From Desulfocapsa sp. (GTDB lineage Bacteria > Desulfobacterota > Desulfobulbia > Desulfobulbales > Desulfocapsaceae): 9,506 bases of DNA. The stretch covers positions 1 through 9,506 of the forward strand of contig DAOWDZ010000221.1 in assembly GCA_030638765.1 (NCBI GenBank), read 5' to 3'. Both the position numbers and the translations under genes were made by a program. The notes under the pieces were generated by a model. It did not search any database, was not told the DNA's origin, and was given only the letters and a program-made list of their open reading frames with translations. Of this stretch, positions 1 through 7,828 are shown piece by piece (within the stretch, counting starts at the first letter, position 1; each line of letters starts with the position of its first letter).

Positions 1-26
1 ACTAATAAGCCGTGCGGCTTATTCAT
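1..26 (+). rRNA. rrl: 23S ribosomal RNA, 3' end only (partial)
   Basis: The first bases match the conserved last segment of bacterial 23S rRNA: E. coli ends ACTAATGAACCGTGAGGCTT and then a few bases, and this window begins ACTAATAAGCCGTGCGGCTT. The AAGCC/GGCTT pair around GTGC forms the small terminal hairpin expected there. The exact mature end is set by analogy with E. coli and may be off by a few bases, because the matching 5' strand of the closing helix lies outside the window. The 5S gene that follows 112 bases downstream on the same strand supports the call. Confidence 0.85.
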
Positions 27-138
27 TTTGTTTGATTAAGACGCTACTGAATACTCTACTATTCGATTATCGATTTTTTATATCGGTTTGTGCAGGATGA
101 TATAAGTCTATCCCCTGCCCTTACTGAATCCGATTTTT
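27..138 (+). other. 23S-5S rRNA internal transcribed spacer
   Basis: This spacer separates the 23S end from the 5S gene. It is AT-rich and holds no tRNA-like cloverleaf that I can find. It contains two related motifs, CGATTTTTTATATCGGT at 71-87 and CGATTTTTATCGGT at 131-144. The second forms a short hairpin (CCGAT 130-134 with ATCGG 139-143) that uses the first bases of the mature 5S RNA. It presumably carries RNase processing sites, but I cannot place them. Confidence 0.75.
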
Positions 139-254
<116 letters not shown>

Positions 255-264
255 TTCTTTATAT

Positions 265-308
265 AAAAAATGCCCCAATCAGATTACTCTGATTGGGGCT
301 TTTTTTTT
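265..308. terminator. Bidirectional intrinsic terminator of the rRNA operon and the convergent lipoprotein gene
   Basis: A perfect 11-bp stem (GCCCCAATCAG at 272-282, CTGATTGGGGC at 289-299) closes a 6-base loop. On the plus strand it is followed by nine T (300-308), ending the rRNA transcript. On the minus strand the same hairpin is followed by A and six T (270-265), so it can also stop transcripts of the lipoprotein gene that ends at 436. Its position between convergent genes suits both uses. Confidence 0.93.
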
Positions 309-359
309 GTCTTGTTCGATTGGATATCTTCCTAAACAAATTGTCATATTAGTAAATTA

Positions 360-368
360 CCCCCCCCC
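360..368. repeat. Run of nine C bases between convergent transcription units
   Basis: A homopolymer of nine C sits in the 127-base gap between the rRNA terminator and the 3' end of the lipoprotein gene, in otherwise AT-rich DNA. The rest of this gap holds no gene that I can support. The run is outside any reading frame, so slippage here would not change a protein. Confidence 0.8.
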
Positions 369-435
369 TTATAAATGAGCTGTCTGGACAAAAACTATTC
401 TTATAGGGTTGCTTGACAACTTTTATACAATACAA

Positions 436-2271
436 CTACTCAATATCTTCTTCCTTGAGAATCCCAGGCTCTGTAAGAATAGTTTCATTATCTAATGGAA
501 ATACATCCTGCACTGCCTGATGCCCTTCTTCCCCTACAAGTTCCGACTGAGAAATAAGGTTCGGGTCAATAGCGTTCATCTCTTTTTCAACGCGTCTAAT
601 ATTCCCCATTACTTTTTCTGTAATCCCCACATCCGGATATTTTATCAGTATATCTACGAGACACCTTCGTGATTCTACCAGCAGTTTCTTTTTCGACTCG
701 ATATCAGTAGTCTTGGTAAAACGAATAAAGAGATCTGCTGCCTTTCTTCGCTCTGCTCTTGCAGCCAAAAGTGAAACTTCCGAAATCTTGGCTTCTGCTT
801 TTACTGCATATTCCGTATCAAGCAGAACAGTTAATCTTTCAATTGCGCCGTCAAAATCATCTTTATCAACAAGCAACAGTGCATCATTCCATTGACGTTG
901 TTGTTCCTGAATTTTCTCGATCTTCTTTTTTTCACGGCTCACAGCATCAGCCAGAGTCAAGTCATCACTTTTCTTACGAATTTCTATTAATTTTTCACCA
1001 CTTAATATATCTTCCGGTAATGTCTCAAGCTTTAGCAACGCATCCTGAAACCGCTCTTCTTCGGCCATTACATCGACCTCTGCAATAAATAATGCTATCC
1101 ACTGATCTGCTCTATTCAGTGTGGAATTCTTTATAATATCAACATTTGATGCCACTGCTGAATAGGGGTATTCGGCAAGGAACTCGTCTGCCTGCCAGAC
1201 AAGCTTATACCCATCACGCTGAGCACTGTAGCCAAGATAGTTCCGGAGAAGAGAGGAATATCCCTGTAACTCAGGACTATTCGCCTCACTTCTTTCTAAA
1301 ATAGAAAGTTGTAACGTTGCCCAATCTTCTATTCTGGCCAGGTCACTGTAATCATTTGATATTTCACGATACTGCTCCTCTGCCTTATCGTAATTTCCTG
1401 ATGCCGTATATAAATCTGCAAGAATTTTTCGTAACGATAGAATATCCGTACGCTGATCATCGGATGCCGTCATCAAATCAATTACTTCCTGATATATTTT
1501 TGCAGCCTCATCTTCCTGATGAAGTGACATCAAAGCGTTGCCGTATGAAATTCGAGTATTAATATGTACCCTGTCAAGCTGATGAGGTGGAATCTGTTGC
1601 CAAACCTGAACAATTTCTTCAAATTCACTACTTCCAGCATAGCGTTCAATAAGGGTTTCGATTTGTGGCAGATCCGCTTCTTCCCCACGTTTTTCCCATC
1701 CCTCGCCTTCATCGTCGCCACTTTTTAAGAGTCTTCCACAACTGGATTCAAGAAATAGAATATCCCTTCTTTCCAGCTTCATAACTTCAGCACTGGTAAT
1801 TTGATTTCCTGAATCGAAGGAGTCCATTTGTAATAGAGATTCATGGATATGATTATAGCCATTTAAAACCCTTCGCAAATCTCTGAAACAACGTACCATT
1901 TCCTCAGAAGCTTCCTCGTCAAGATCTAAGACTATTGCTTGATCGTCTAACTCCTTCCAGCGATCAAGTTTTCTTCCATACTCAAAAATACGATCTTTCA
2001 CATATTGCATCTCTGGTAAAGCTGCACTTTCATTCTGAAAGCCTACGGGAACTTGGGCTCCTGCTTCATTCCTCACATATTGTCCATTACCTGTATCGGC
2101 GGAGATATATCGTTTTGGTACTTGAGATGAGCTAGCTTCTATTGTCTGTAATCCCGTTGTTTTCACATTTGTATTTCCAGCTGTAGCAACCTTTTTCTTA
2201 TTATAAAGACAACCGGATAAGAGAAGAGTACAACATAATGCCGCAGTTACAGAGCTATATCGAATATTCAT
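436..2271 (-). CDS. TPR-like outer-membrane lipoprotein, possible PBP partner
   Basis: I do not recognise a named family for this 611-residue protein. It begins with a lipoprotein signal: a short charged start, a hydrophobic stretch at about 8-19, and the lipobox LSGC with Cys21 as lipidation site. Residue +2 is Leu, not Asp, so by the E. coli Lol rule it would go to the outer membrane. Residues about 25-90 are low in order-promoting residues and look like a flexible linker. Helical TPR-like pairs occur at about 241-310 (for example DLYTASGNYDKAEEQYREI) and again at about 405-421 and 461-486. A charged, coiled-coil-like segment lies at 428-460. The C-terminal 40 residues are acidic. The gene lies 129 bases downstream of the PBP gene on the same strand, which invites comparison with LpoA, the TPR-containing lipoprotein activator of E. 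coli PBP1A. That role is inference. No Shine-Dalgarno sequence precedes the ATG, but the lipobox position supports this start. Confidence 0.88.
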   Translation of the reverse strand: MNIRYSSVTAALCCTLLLSGCLYNKKKVATAGNTNVKTTGLQTIEASSSQVPKRYISADTGNGQYVRNEAGAQVPVGFQNESAALPEMQYVKDRIFEYGRKLDRWKELDDQAIVLDLDEEASEEMVRCFRDLRRVLNGYNHIHESLLQMDSFDSGNQITSAEVMKLERRDILFLESSCGRLLKSGDDEGEGWEKRGEEADLPQIETLIERYAGSSEFEEIVQVWQQIPPHQLDRVHINTRISYGNALMSLHQEDEAAKIYQEVIDLMTASDDQRTDILSLRKILADLYTASGNYDKAEEQYREISNDYSDLARIEDWATLQLSILERSEANSPELQGYSSLLRNYLGYSAQRDGYKLVWQADEFLAEYPYSAVASNVDIIKNSTLNRADQWIALFIAEVDVMAEEERFQDALLKLETLPEDILSGEKLIEIRKKSDDLTLADAVSREKKKIEKIQEQQRQWNDALLLVDKDDFDGAIERLTVLLDTEYAVKAEAKISEVSLLAARAERRKAADLFIRFTKTTDIESKKKLLVESRRCLVDILIKYPDVGITEKVMGNIRRVEKEMNAIDPNLISQSELVGEEGHQAVQDVFPLDNETILTEPGILKEEDIE

Positions 2272-2288
2272 ATATCTATCTTAGAGTT

Positions 2289-2340
2289 AAGGAAAAAAAC
2301 AAAAAAACTGATTACCTAATTACTCAAGTGGAGTCATCAG
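2289..2340 (-). terminator. Weak terminator-like hairpin between PBP and lipoprotein genes
   Basis: Reading the minus strand after the PBP stop, CTGAT (2340-2336) can pair with ATCAG (2312-2308). A small inner hairpin pairs ACTC with GAGT (2334-2331 with 2325-2322). Seven T, one G and seven T follow. The stem is short and interrupted, so it may only reduce readthrough into the lipoprotein gene, or be chance. Confidence 0.3.
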
Positions 2341-2352
2341 GCATTTACTTAT

Positions 2353-2381
2353 GTTGTAGCACGTAGGTATTAAGAATTCAA
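2353..2381 (-). promoter_or_regulatory. Possible sigma-70-type promoter for the lipoprotein gene
   Basis: On the minus strand TTGAAT (2381-2376) and TACAAC (2358-2353) are separated by 17 bases, each matching consensus at four of six positions. They lie about 80 bases upstream of the lipoprotein ATG, just after the PBP stop. If real, it would let the lipoprotein be expressed apart from the PBP gene. The match is modest. Confidence 0.28.
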
Positions 2382-2400
2382 CACAGTATCAATTCGATAT

Positions 2401-5400
2401 CTACAAATCTGTCTCACTAAATGCTTTAGCAGATCCCCAAAACGGAGCATAATATCTTTTCGGCTCAAACTTATCGCTTTCATATATTTCCCCAAAAGTC
2501 ATAATGGATGGGTCCGTTCTGTTTTTCTCATCAATTTGAAGCATTGGCTTCTGTAGCTGACCACCGTTATCTATGTCAACAGCGAAATTTACCTGTTCAA
2601 GTTCGCTGTGCAGAAGATTTAACCCGTAAAATGAAAGATCCACCGGATCCAGCTCTTCACCATAGGATTTTTCACGCATTATAGAATTCACCACATTTGT
2701 CCATGTGGGAAGAGCACCACCTGACCCTGTAATACGAGTACTTTTGCGGCGCATTGATTTATTATTATCAAAACCTACATACACTCCGACTGCATAACCA
2801 CCGTCAAGAACCATCCCCGTTCCACCCATTGCAACCCCAGGCAGGTATCCAAAAAACGAAGCGTTGGTATAATTATTTGCTGTTCCCGTTTTTCCCAAAA
2901 GAGGTATTGACAAATCCATTGATTTCTTTTCATTCAGAACATCATTTTTCTCGGATGGTAATTGTGCATTTTTATGCGCATACCTTCCCGTTCCAAACTT
3001 GACAGTATTTTCAAGAATACTCCCCAAAGCCAACCGCTGCTCTGGTTTCAACAGTTCCTTTTTCTTCATATTAGAACGATATACAACTTCACCCTCAGCT
3101 GTTTCAATACGGTCAATAACAGTTAATAAATCTCTATTTATCCCTGATTCTGCTTCTGCCAGAAAGACATCCCCGGTAACTAATGATTCATACATCCGTA
3201 CCATCTCAAGCAATGTTACAACATTGGAACCAAGCGGATAGGAAAGTACAGGATCCAGCTGACTACTTATCCCCATTTCCTTGCCATACTCAATTAAATA
3301 TTTGAGCCCAACCAAAACACGGAAATCATGTACACCGGAGAGCACCTCAAGACTATACGGAGACAGAGCAGAAAGTCTTTGATACTCCAGTGTGACCTGT
3401 TTTTGAACAAGGGCAAGTGCCCTGGAAGTAATCGTGCCATCAAGCAGTACAGCATCCCAGAATTTTTCCTGAGTTTTAAAATCATTATTGCTAAAATAAT
3501 CTTTTAAGCGCTCAGTATCGACAACTGCCTGATCCGTAGTAACGAATTCTCTTTCTACAAAGACATATTTCTGTAACACCCGGTCAAAGCAAAGAACTGC
3601 AGGCTGAACAATGGCAGACGGGCTGAAAAAATCCATCGTCTCACTTAACGTCATATATTTCCTGAATTCCTGAAGCTGATGCTGACGTAAATCAAGAGAA
3701 ACATAGTTTGTATTCAGAATACTTCTTCGAAGACGCAATTCTTTTTTACGACTTGCCGTAGTCTTTTCATCAAAAAGTTTTACGTCAATGTCTGCTTTGT
3801 ATTCATCAAAGTTCAAGCCATAATGCAAACTTCGTAAAATCTCATATTCATTCACAAGATTTTCAAAGATAAAATCAGTTTCAAGATGCCTTACTGCTTC
3901 GGAGTAAGCCGCTTTTTTGAGTGCAGCTCTATTTAATGATATTCCATGTTTATCTCTTATTCGTGTTCGATACAGGGTATACGGTTCCTCTTTTCCTTTA
4001 CGAAAACGTGGTGCAAGCCCTACACGCTCCGCCACTTCCCTAAACTCATCAGCAGAAAGTCGATCACAAAGATGGTAAAGCAGCCACACCGATGCAAGAT
4101 TTTCAGATCGTACCCCAGCCCAACTCATTGAAACCCGTTCACTTGTAATATGATGATCAGGTCTTGGAAAATAGGGTTGTCCCTGAAAAACGAAGACATC
4201 ACGACTGTTATTCAAAAGATCGGCAGAATTCCAACCAAGCTGTAAGGCAGCCGCAAAAACATATGGCTTAAAGGCTGACCCCATTGTTCTTTTAGCAGAA
4301 ATAGCTCTGTTAAAAAACCTGTTCTCAACACCTCCTGCCATTGCCTTAATCATACCATTTTGAAGAACAAGAACTCCACCCTGCAGCAGAGGAAAGCGTT
4401 CAAGATCAAGGGTAACAGTTCCTTCTTCATTAATACCTTTAACACTCACCCAAACCCGATCACCACTTTGGAGTTGTTTTGTAAGAAGTGGCAAATCTTT
4501 TTTCGTAGACTCGCTCCATCTGTTCTTTTTCCATTTCACCAAGGCCGTGAGTGTCTGTTTCAGGCCATTTCTTTGAATAACTCCCAAACCAAGATCACCG
4601 CCGAAATCGACAATAGCTTTAAATTTTTCAGATTTCTCATCATTCAGCTGGATTTCAACAATACGTCCAAACAGAAAGGCTCCTTCCTTAACCTCTCGGT
4701 CACCACGATACTTTGTATTAGTGATTTCTTGTTGAACCTCTTCACGTTCATAGCCGCGAAGTCTCACGTCAAGGCGTGATAATTCATGGCGCAGCGCATA
4801 AAGGGTACCTTCCTGTACACCTTTATCCACACTTGTTATAACACGCAGGCCGGCTGTCGCGAGATTGGAAATACCATTGTCTTCAAGAGCATTCTGTACC
4901 TCTTCAGTGGCAACAGCATTCTTCACCATTTCCATGACATAATCGAGAGCATATCCAACCTGTCCCTCAGTAAATACAATATCTGTGGTAATTGCATCCT
5001 GGTATTCTTTGTTACCAAGTACTCCGAACAGTTTCATCTGCTTCAGAACATAAGCCATTCGTATCTTGACTCTTTTGCGAACTCCAGCTTTTGCCTCTTC
5101 AGACTTTCGATTAAAGGGGTTGTAATAATTAGGTCGTTTAACACTTCCAGCAATAAAAACACTTTCAAGGAGAGTCAGATCCTCAACATTTTTATCAAAA
5201 TAATACCTCGCAGCAACCCCAAGGCCATGACCATTACCACGGACATAAAACTGGTTGCTGTAAAATTCGAAAATCTGTTCCTTGGAGTAATGGTGCTCAA
5301 GGCGAAGGGCATGCAAAAGCTCCTTGAGCTTTGCTTCGTAGGATCTCCCTGAACGCTTGAAAAGATTTTTGGCAGTCTGCTGAGTTAAAGTACTTCCTCC

Positions 5401-5757
5401 CTGAACAACCCTTCCTGCCTGATAATTTTTAATCGCTGCACGTGTGATCGATACAATATCAAAACCATGGTGCTCAAAAAAACGATTATCCTCAGAGGCA
5501 ACCAGGGCATCAACAAATGTTTGAGGAATCTGATTCCATGTTACATACTGCCGGTGAGCATCATCAAAAAACACTCCGAGTGGAGTAGTCCCATCACTGT
5601 ACAAAACAGGACTTTCTTTACCCAAAATAGCCTGAATATTTTCCAGGGAAATTTCCTTTCCAGGGTGCAATTCAACAAAATAATATAATGTACCGCCACC
5701 TGCCAAAAGCATCAGCAACAGAATTGTGAAAAAAAAGTAGAATAGTTTTTTTAACAT
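2401..5757 (-). CDS. Class A penicillin-binding protein, PBP1A type (glycosyltransferase/transpeptidase)
   Basis: This is a bifunctional inner-membrane peptidoglycan synthase: it polymerises lipid II into glycan strands and crosslinks the stem peptides. A single membrane anchor lies at about residues 5-28. The GT51 domain follows with EDNRFFEHHG (catalytic Glu89), GGSTLTQQ (120-127), KLKEL with the second Glu at 146, the FYSN segment near 165, and AGSVKRPNYYNP (203-214). An OB-like domain covers about 355-455, as in PBP1A. The transpeptidase domain has SAFK (Ser494 nucleophile, Lys497), SEN (551-553) and KTGTAN (956-961). The protein is 1118 residues against about 850 for E. coli PBP1A. The excess lies mainly between SEN and KTG, which are about 400 residues apart instead of about 190. 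The insert (about 580-810) is charged, mostly helical in character, and its ends rejoin normal sequence at LDPVLSYPLGS. All key catalytic residues are present, so activity is expected. The ATG at 5757 lacks a Shine-Dalgarno sequence but puts the membrane anchor at the extreme N terminus. Confidence 0.96.
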   Translation of the reverse strand: MLKKLFYFFFTILLLMLLAGGGTLYYFVELHPGKEISLENIQAILGKESPVLYSDGTTPLGVFFDDAHRQYVTWNQIPQTFVDALVASEDNRFFEHHGFDIVSITRAAIKNYQAGRVVQGGSTLTQQTAKNLFKRSGRSYEAKLKELLHALRLEHHYSKEQIFEFYSNQFYVRGNGHGLGVAARYYFDKNVEDLTLLESVFIAGSVKRPNYYNPFNRKSEEAKAGVRKRVKIRMAYVLKQMKLFGVLGNKEYQDAITTDIVFTEGQVGYALDYVMEMVKNAVATEEVQNALEDNGISNLATAGLRVITSVDKGVQEGTLYALRHELSRLDVRLRGYEREEVQQEITNTKYRGDREVKEGAFLFGRIVEIQLNDEKSEKFKAIVDFGGDLGLGVIQRNGLKQTLTALVKWKKNRWSESTKKDLPLLTKQLQSGDRVWVSVKGINEEGTVTLDLERFPLLQGGVLVLQNGMIKAMAGGVENRFFNRAISAKRTMGSAFKPYVFAAALQLGWNSADLLNNSRDVFVFQGQPYFPRPDHHITSERVSMSWAGVRSENLASVWLLYHLCDRLSADEFREVAERVGLAPRFRKGKEEPYTLYRTRIRDKHGISLNRAALKKAAYSEAVRHLETDFIFENLVNEYEILRSLHYGLNFDEYKADIDVKLFDEKTTASRKKELRLRRSILNTNYVSLDLRQHQLQEFRKYMTLSETMDFFSPSAIVQPAVLCFDRVLQKYVFVEREFVTTDQAVVDTERLKDYFSNNDFKTQEKFWDAVLLDGTITSRALALVQKQVTLEYQRLSALSPYSLEVLSGVHDFRVLVGLKYLIEYGKEMGISSQLDPVLSYPLGSNVVTLLEMVRMYESLVTGDVFLAEAESGINRDLLTVIDRIETAEGEVVYRSNMKKKELLKPEQRLALGSILENTVKFGTGRYAHKNAQLPSEKNDVLNEKKSMDLSIPLLGKTGTANNYTNASFFGYLPGVAMGGTGMVLDGGYAVGVYVGFDNNKSMRRKSTRITGSGGALPTWTNVVNSIMREKSYGEELDPVDLSFYGLNLLHSELEQVNFAVDIDNGGQLQKPMLQIDEKNRTDPSIMTFGEIYESDKFEPKRYYAPFWGSAKAFSETDL

Positions 5758-5787
5758 AGGATAAAAGACACAGTCAGACGCACGTTC

Positions 5788-5871
5788 CAGGAAGAATTAC
5801 CAGTGCTAACACGGTGTAAATGAATGTTTATTAGAACATAACAACACTAATTTAGTTGCATTTTCTTCCTG
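5788..5871 (-). promoter_or_regulatory. Long-range inverted repeat in the PBP transcript leader
   Basis: CAGGAAGAA at 5788-5796 and TTCTTCCTG at 5863-5871 are perfect 9-base complements, 66 bases apart. Both arms fall within the leader predicted from the promoter at 5901-5929, so they could close a hairpin in the PBP mRNA upstream of the start codon. As DNA they could equally be two half-sites or chance. I do not recognise a known riboswitch or leader family. Confidence 0.35.
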
Positions 5872-5900
5872 CTTCGAGTTTAAATAAAAAAATTTATGAG

Positions 5901-5929
5901 ATTGTACTGTTTTCAGACGTATATCTCAA
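5901..5929 (-). promoter_or_regulatory. Sigma-70-type promoter of the PBP gene
   Basis: On the minus strand the -35 element TTGAGA (5929-5924) and the -10 element TACAAT (5906-5901) each match consensus at five of six positions and are spaced by exactly 17 bases. The predicted start of transcription is near 5894, giving a leader of about 137 bases before the PBP ATG. This is the best promoter match I found in the window's intergenic DNA. I found no equally good promoter for the divergent gene at 6014. Confidence 0.65.
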
Positions 5930-6013
5930 GTATGCTTTTGGTAAGCTAAGCGATTTCTTAAAGTCTACAGCCTACCTATTAAATTTTGATTTTCTATTTA
6001 TTTTATAAAATAT

Positions 6014-7738
6014 ATGCCCAACTTATCATCATACCCATACAAGATTATCTGGCTCACAGTGACAACACTGCTGCTCGCCTCCTGTGCACCCCAGAAAACA
6101 ACAACTTTGTACCCTCTTCCAAGTGGTGAAATCGCCTCGCCAATAAGTGCTTTTTCAACAGACCCTGAACTCCTTCTTGTCGAATCTGAACCTGATCAAT
6201 GTCTCACAGAAGAACTTGAGATATTACGACGAACAGGAACATGGCAACCCGGGAAAAATCAAACATATTTTAACCTGCAACCTCAAGAACCCACATACGA
6301 CTTCCCCGTAGTTATCAATAAACAGGTTGAGGCCTACATAGATATTTTTCAAAATCGTCAAAAGAAAACATTCAGACGCTGGTTGGTACGTTCTGGGAAA
6401 TACCTCCCAATGTTCAAAAAAGAACTCCGTGAAGCCGGACTCCCTGAAGACCTCGCCTACCTTTCCATGATTGAAAGTGGTTTTAGCCAGCGAGCCTACT
6501 CCCGTGCAAAGGCCGTTGGCCTCTGGCAATTCATGAAAGGTACTGGTAAACAATACAACCTGCGAATAGACAGGTATGTAGATGAACGGCGCCATGCCGA
6601 AAAATCCACCAAAGCTGCAATTGCCTTTCTTTCAGATCTTTATGCTCAATTTGGTGACTGGCACCTGGCAGTGGCAGGATACAACGCTGGCGGTGGAAAG
6701 ATCAAGCGAGGACTAAAACGTTATAAAACTGATAACTTCTGGAGTCTCGCACAGCATCGATACCTGAAGCTTGAAACCAAACGCTATGTCCCTAAACTGA
6801 TAGCTGCCATTATCATTGCCAAAAATCCAGAGCAGTACGGTTTTACTAACCTCGTCTATGAAACACCAGTCGATTATGAAACTTTGCGTGTCGGCCCGGG
6901 GCTAAGTCTTGATGCCGTCGCCCTGATATCCAATACCAGCAGTAAGACGATTAAACAGTTAAATCAGGAGTTGAAGACTGGAAAAACTCCTCTGAATAAA
7001 AGCTATTATAACGTTCAAATTCCATTTGGAACAGCTGAACTGGCACAGGCCAACCTTCCTCGCCTGAGCAGTGTGGTGAGTACAGGCTTCAAAACACACG
7101 TTATTCGTAAAGGGGATAACCTCTCAAAAATTTGTCGCCGATACAAAATCAACAAAACCACCCTTCTTAAAATCAACAACCTGAGAAGTAATGCCTTGAT
7201 CGCCGGAAACCATCTTAGAATCCCATACAGCACCACTCGCTATCGACTTCTTAAATCGGGCAGCAATGGCAACATTGCCTCAAACGACCTCATCCTCCAT
7301 ACCATTAAACGAGGCGAAACTATTTCCAGAATTGCATCTTCCTATAATGTACCAGCCGACTTGATTGTCAGTTGGAATGGACTGAAGAGTGTTCATAAAA
7401 TCAGAGAAGGACAGCAGTTAGCCCTGTATATCGAAGGTGCTGCCGAAACCATTACTACTGTTAATAACAAGAAAAAGAATACACTCATTGCCAAAAAAGT
7501 CGTTTCTAGTAGGAATTCTTCGATAATTATTCTTGCTGACCAGAAAAAACATACCGTTAAAAATAGAGCAACACAGCCCCAGCAAAACAAACTCAGCTGG
7601 TACAAAGTTCGTCAGGGCGATTCACTCTGGACAATAGCCAGAAGATTCAATCTTTCCACCAAACAGCTAAAATCCTGGAATAAGCTAAAATCAAATCGAA
7701 TCCACCCAGGCATTAAACTGAAGGTTAGAAATGGCTAA
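6014..7738 (+). CDS. mltD: MltD-type membrane-bound lytic murein transglycosylase with three LysM domains
   Basis: This lipoprotein enzyme cleaves the MurNAc-GlcNAc bond of peptidoglycan to leave 1,6-anhydro ends. The signal peptide ends in the lipobox LASC with Cys24; the +2 residue is Ala, so outer-membrane placement is expected. The SLT catalytic domain spans about 120-260. It has the catalytic Glu154 in MIESGF, AVGLWQFM at 167-174, DERRHAEKST near 190-199 and AGYNAGGG at 221-228, all typical of family 1D (MltD). Three LysM glycan-binding domains follow: about 360-404 (begins THVIRKGDNL), 427-472 (HTIKRGETIS) and 528-572 (YKVRQGDSLW). A basic linker of about 55 residues separates the second and third. 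The 574-residue length is somewhat above that of E. coli MltD. The gene is divergent from the PBP gene, pairing a wall hydrolase with a wall synthase. The start codon is preceded by an almost pure A/T leader without Shine-Dalgarno, but no other ATG would keep the signal peptide. Confidence 0.96.
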   Translation: MPNLSSYPYKIIWLTVTTLLLASCAPQKTTTLYPLPSGEIASPISAFSTDPELLLVESEPDQCLTEELEILRRTGTWQPGKNQTYFNLQPQEPTYDFPVVINKQVEAYIDIFQNRQKKTFRRWLVRSGKYLPMFKKELREAGLPEDLAYLSMIESGFSQRAYSRAKAVGLWQFMKGTGKQYNLRIDRYVDERRHAEKSTKAAIAFLSDLYAQFGDWHLAVAGYNAGGGKIKRGLKRYKTDNFWSLAQHRYLKLETKRYVPKLIAAIIIAKNPEQYGFTNLVYETPVDYETLRVGPGLSLDAVALISNTSSKTIKQLNQELKTGKTPLNKSYYNVQIPFGTAELAQANLPRLSSVVSTGFKTHVIRKGDNLSKICRRYKINKTTLLKINNLRSNALIAGNHLRIPYSTTRYRLLKSGSNGNIASNDLILHTIKRGETISRIASSYNVPADLIVSWNGLKSVHKIREGQQLALYIEGAAETITTVNNKKKNTLIAKKVVSSRNSSIIILADQKKHTVKNRATQPQQNKLSWYKVRQGDSLWTIARRFNLSTKQLKSWNKLKSNRIHPGIKLKVRNG

Positions 7739-7740
7739 GT

Positions 7741-7828
7741 ATTACTTAATCCATCACACACTTACATAAGCCTATCAGCTTATTCTCGCCTCTCCACCTT
7801 CTCTCTTTTCAAAACATTTCACTTCATG
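7741..7828 (+). terminator. G-poor, C-rich region, probable Rho-dependent termination (rut-like) site after mltD
   Basis: Directly after the mltD stop, this 88-base stretch has about 29 C and only 4 G, with many CT and CA steps. That C-over-G excess is the usual signature of Rho loading sites. The only hairpin within it, ATAAGC/GCTTAT at 7766-7771 and 7778-7783, lacks a T run, so an intrinsic terminator is unlikely. It may separate mltD from the traB-yhbY pair. Confidence 0.4.

Noticed and set aside
27..138. tRNA gene in the 23S-5S spacer
   Set aside because: No acceptor stem, TTCRA-type loop or anticodon arm can be found.
413..431. TTGACA (413-418) and TACAAT (426-431) as a plus-strand promoter
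   Set aside because: The spacing is only 7 bases instead of about 17, and it would drive transcription into the 3' end of a convergent gene.
4360..5352. Two plus-strand open frames (139 and 188 codons) opposite the PBP gene
   Set aside because: They lie entirely antisense to a gene with clear GT51 and OB-domain sequence, and their translations look like low-quality reverse-strand products with no recognisable domain.
5856..5884. TTGCAT (5856-5861), 17 bases, TTTAAA (5879-5884) as a promoter for mltD
   Set aside because: The match is only three and four of six positions, which is expected by chance in such AT-rich DNA.
5986..6009. TTGATT (5986-5991) and TATAAA (6004-6009) as a promoter for mltD
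   Set aside because: The spacer is 12 bases, and transcription would begin at or past the ATG at 6014.
6224..6595. Minus-strand open frame of 123 codons
   Set aside because: It is antisense to the N-terminal and catalytic region of the MltD-type gene, whose motifs are unmistakable; its own translation shows no family features.
7766..7783. ATAAGC/GCTTAT hairpin as an intrinsic terminator of mltD
   Set aside because: The stem is only six base pairs, mostly A-T, and no T run follows.
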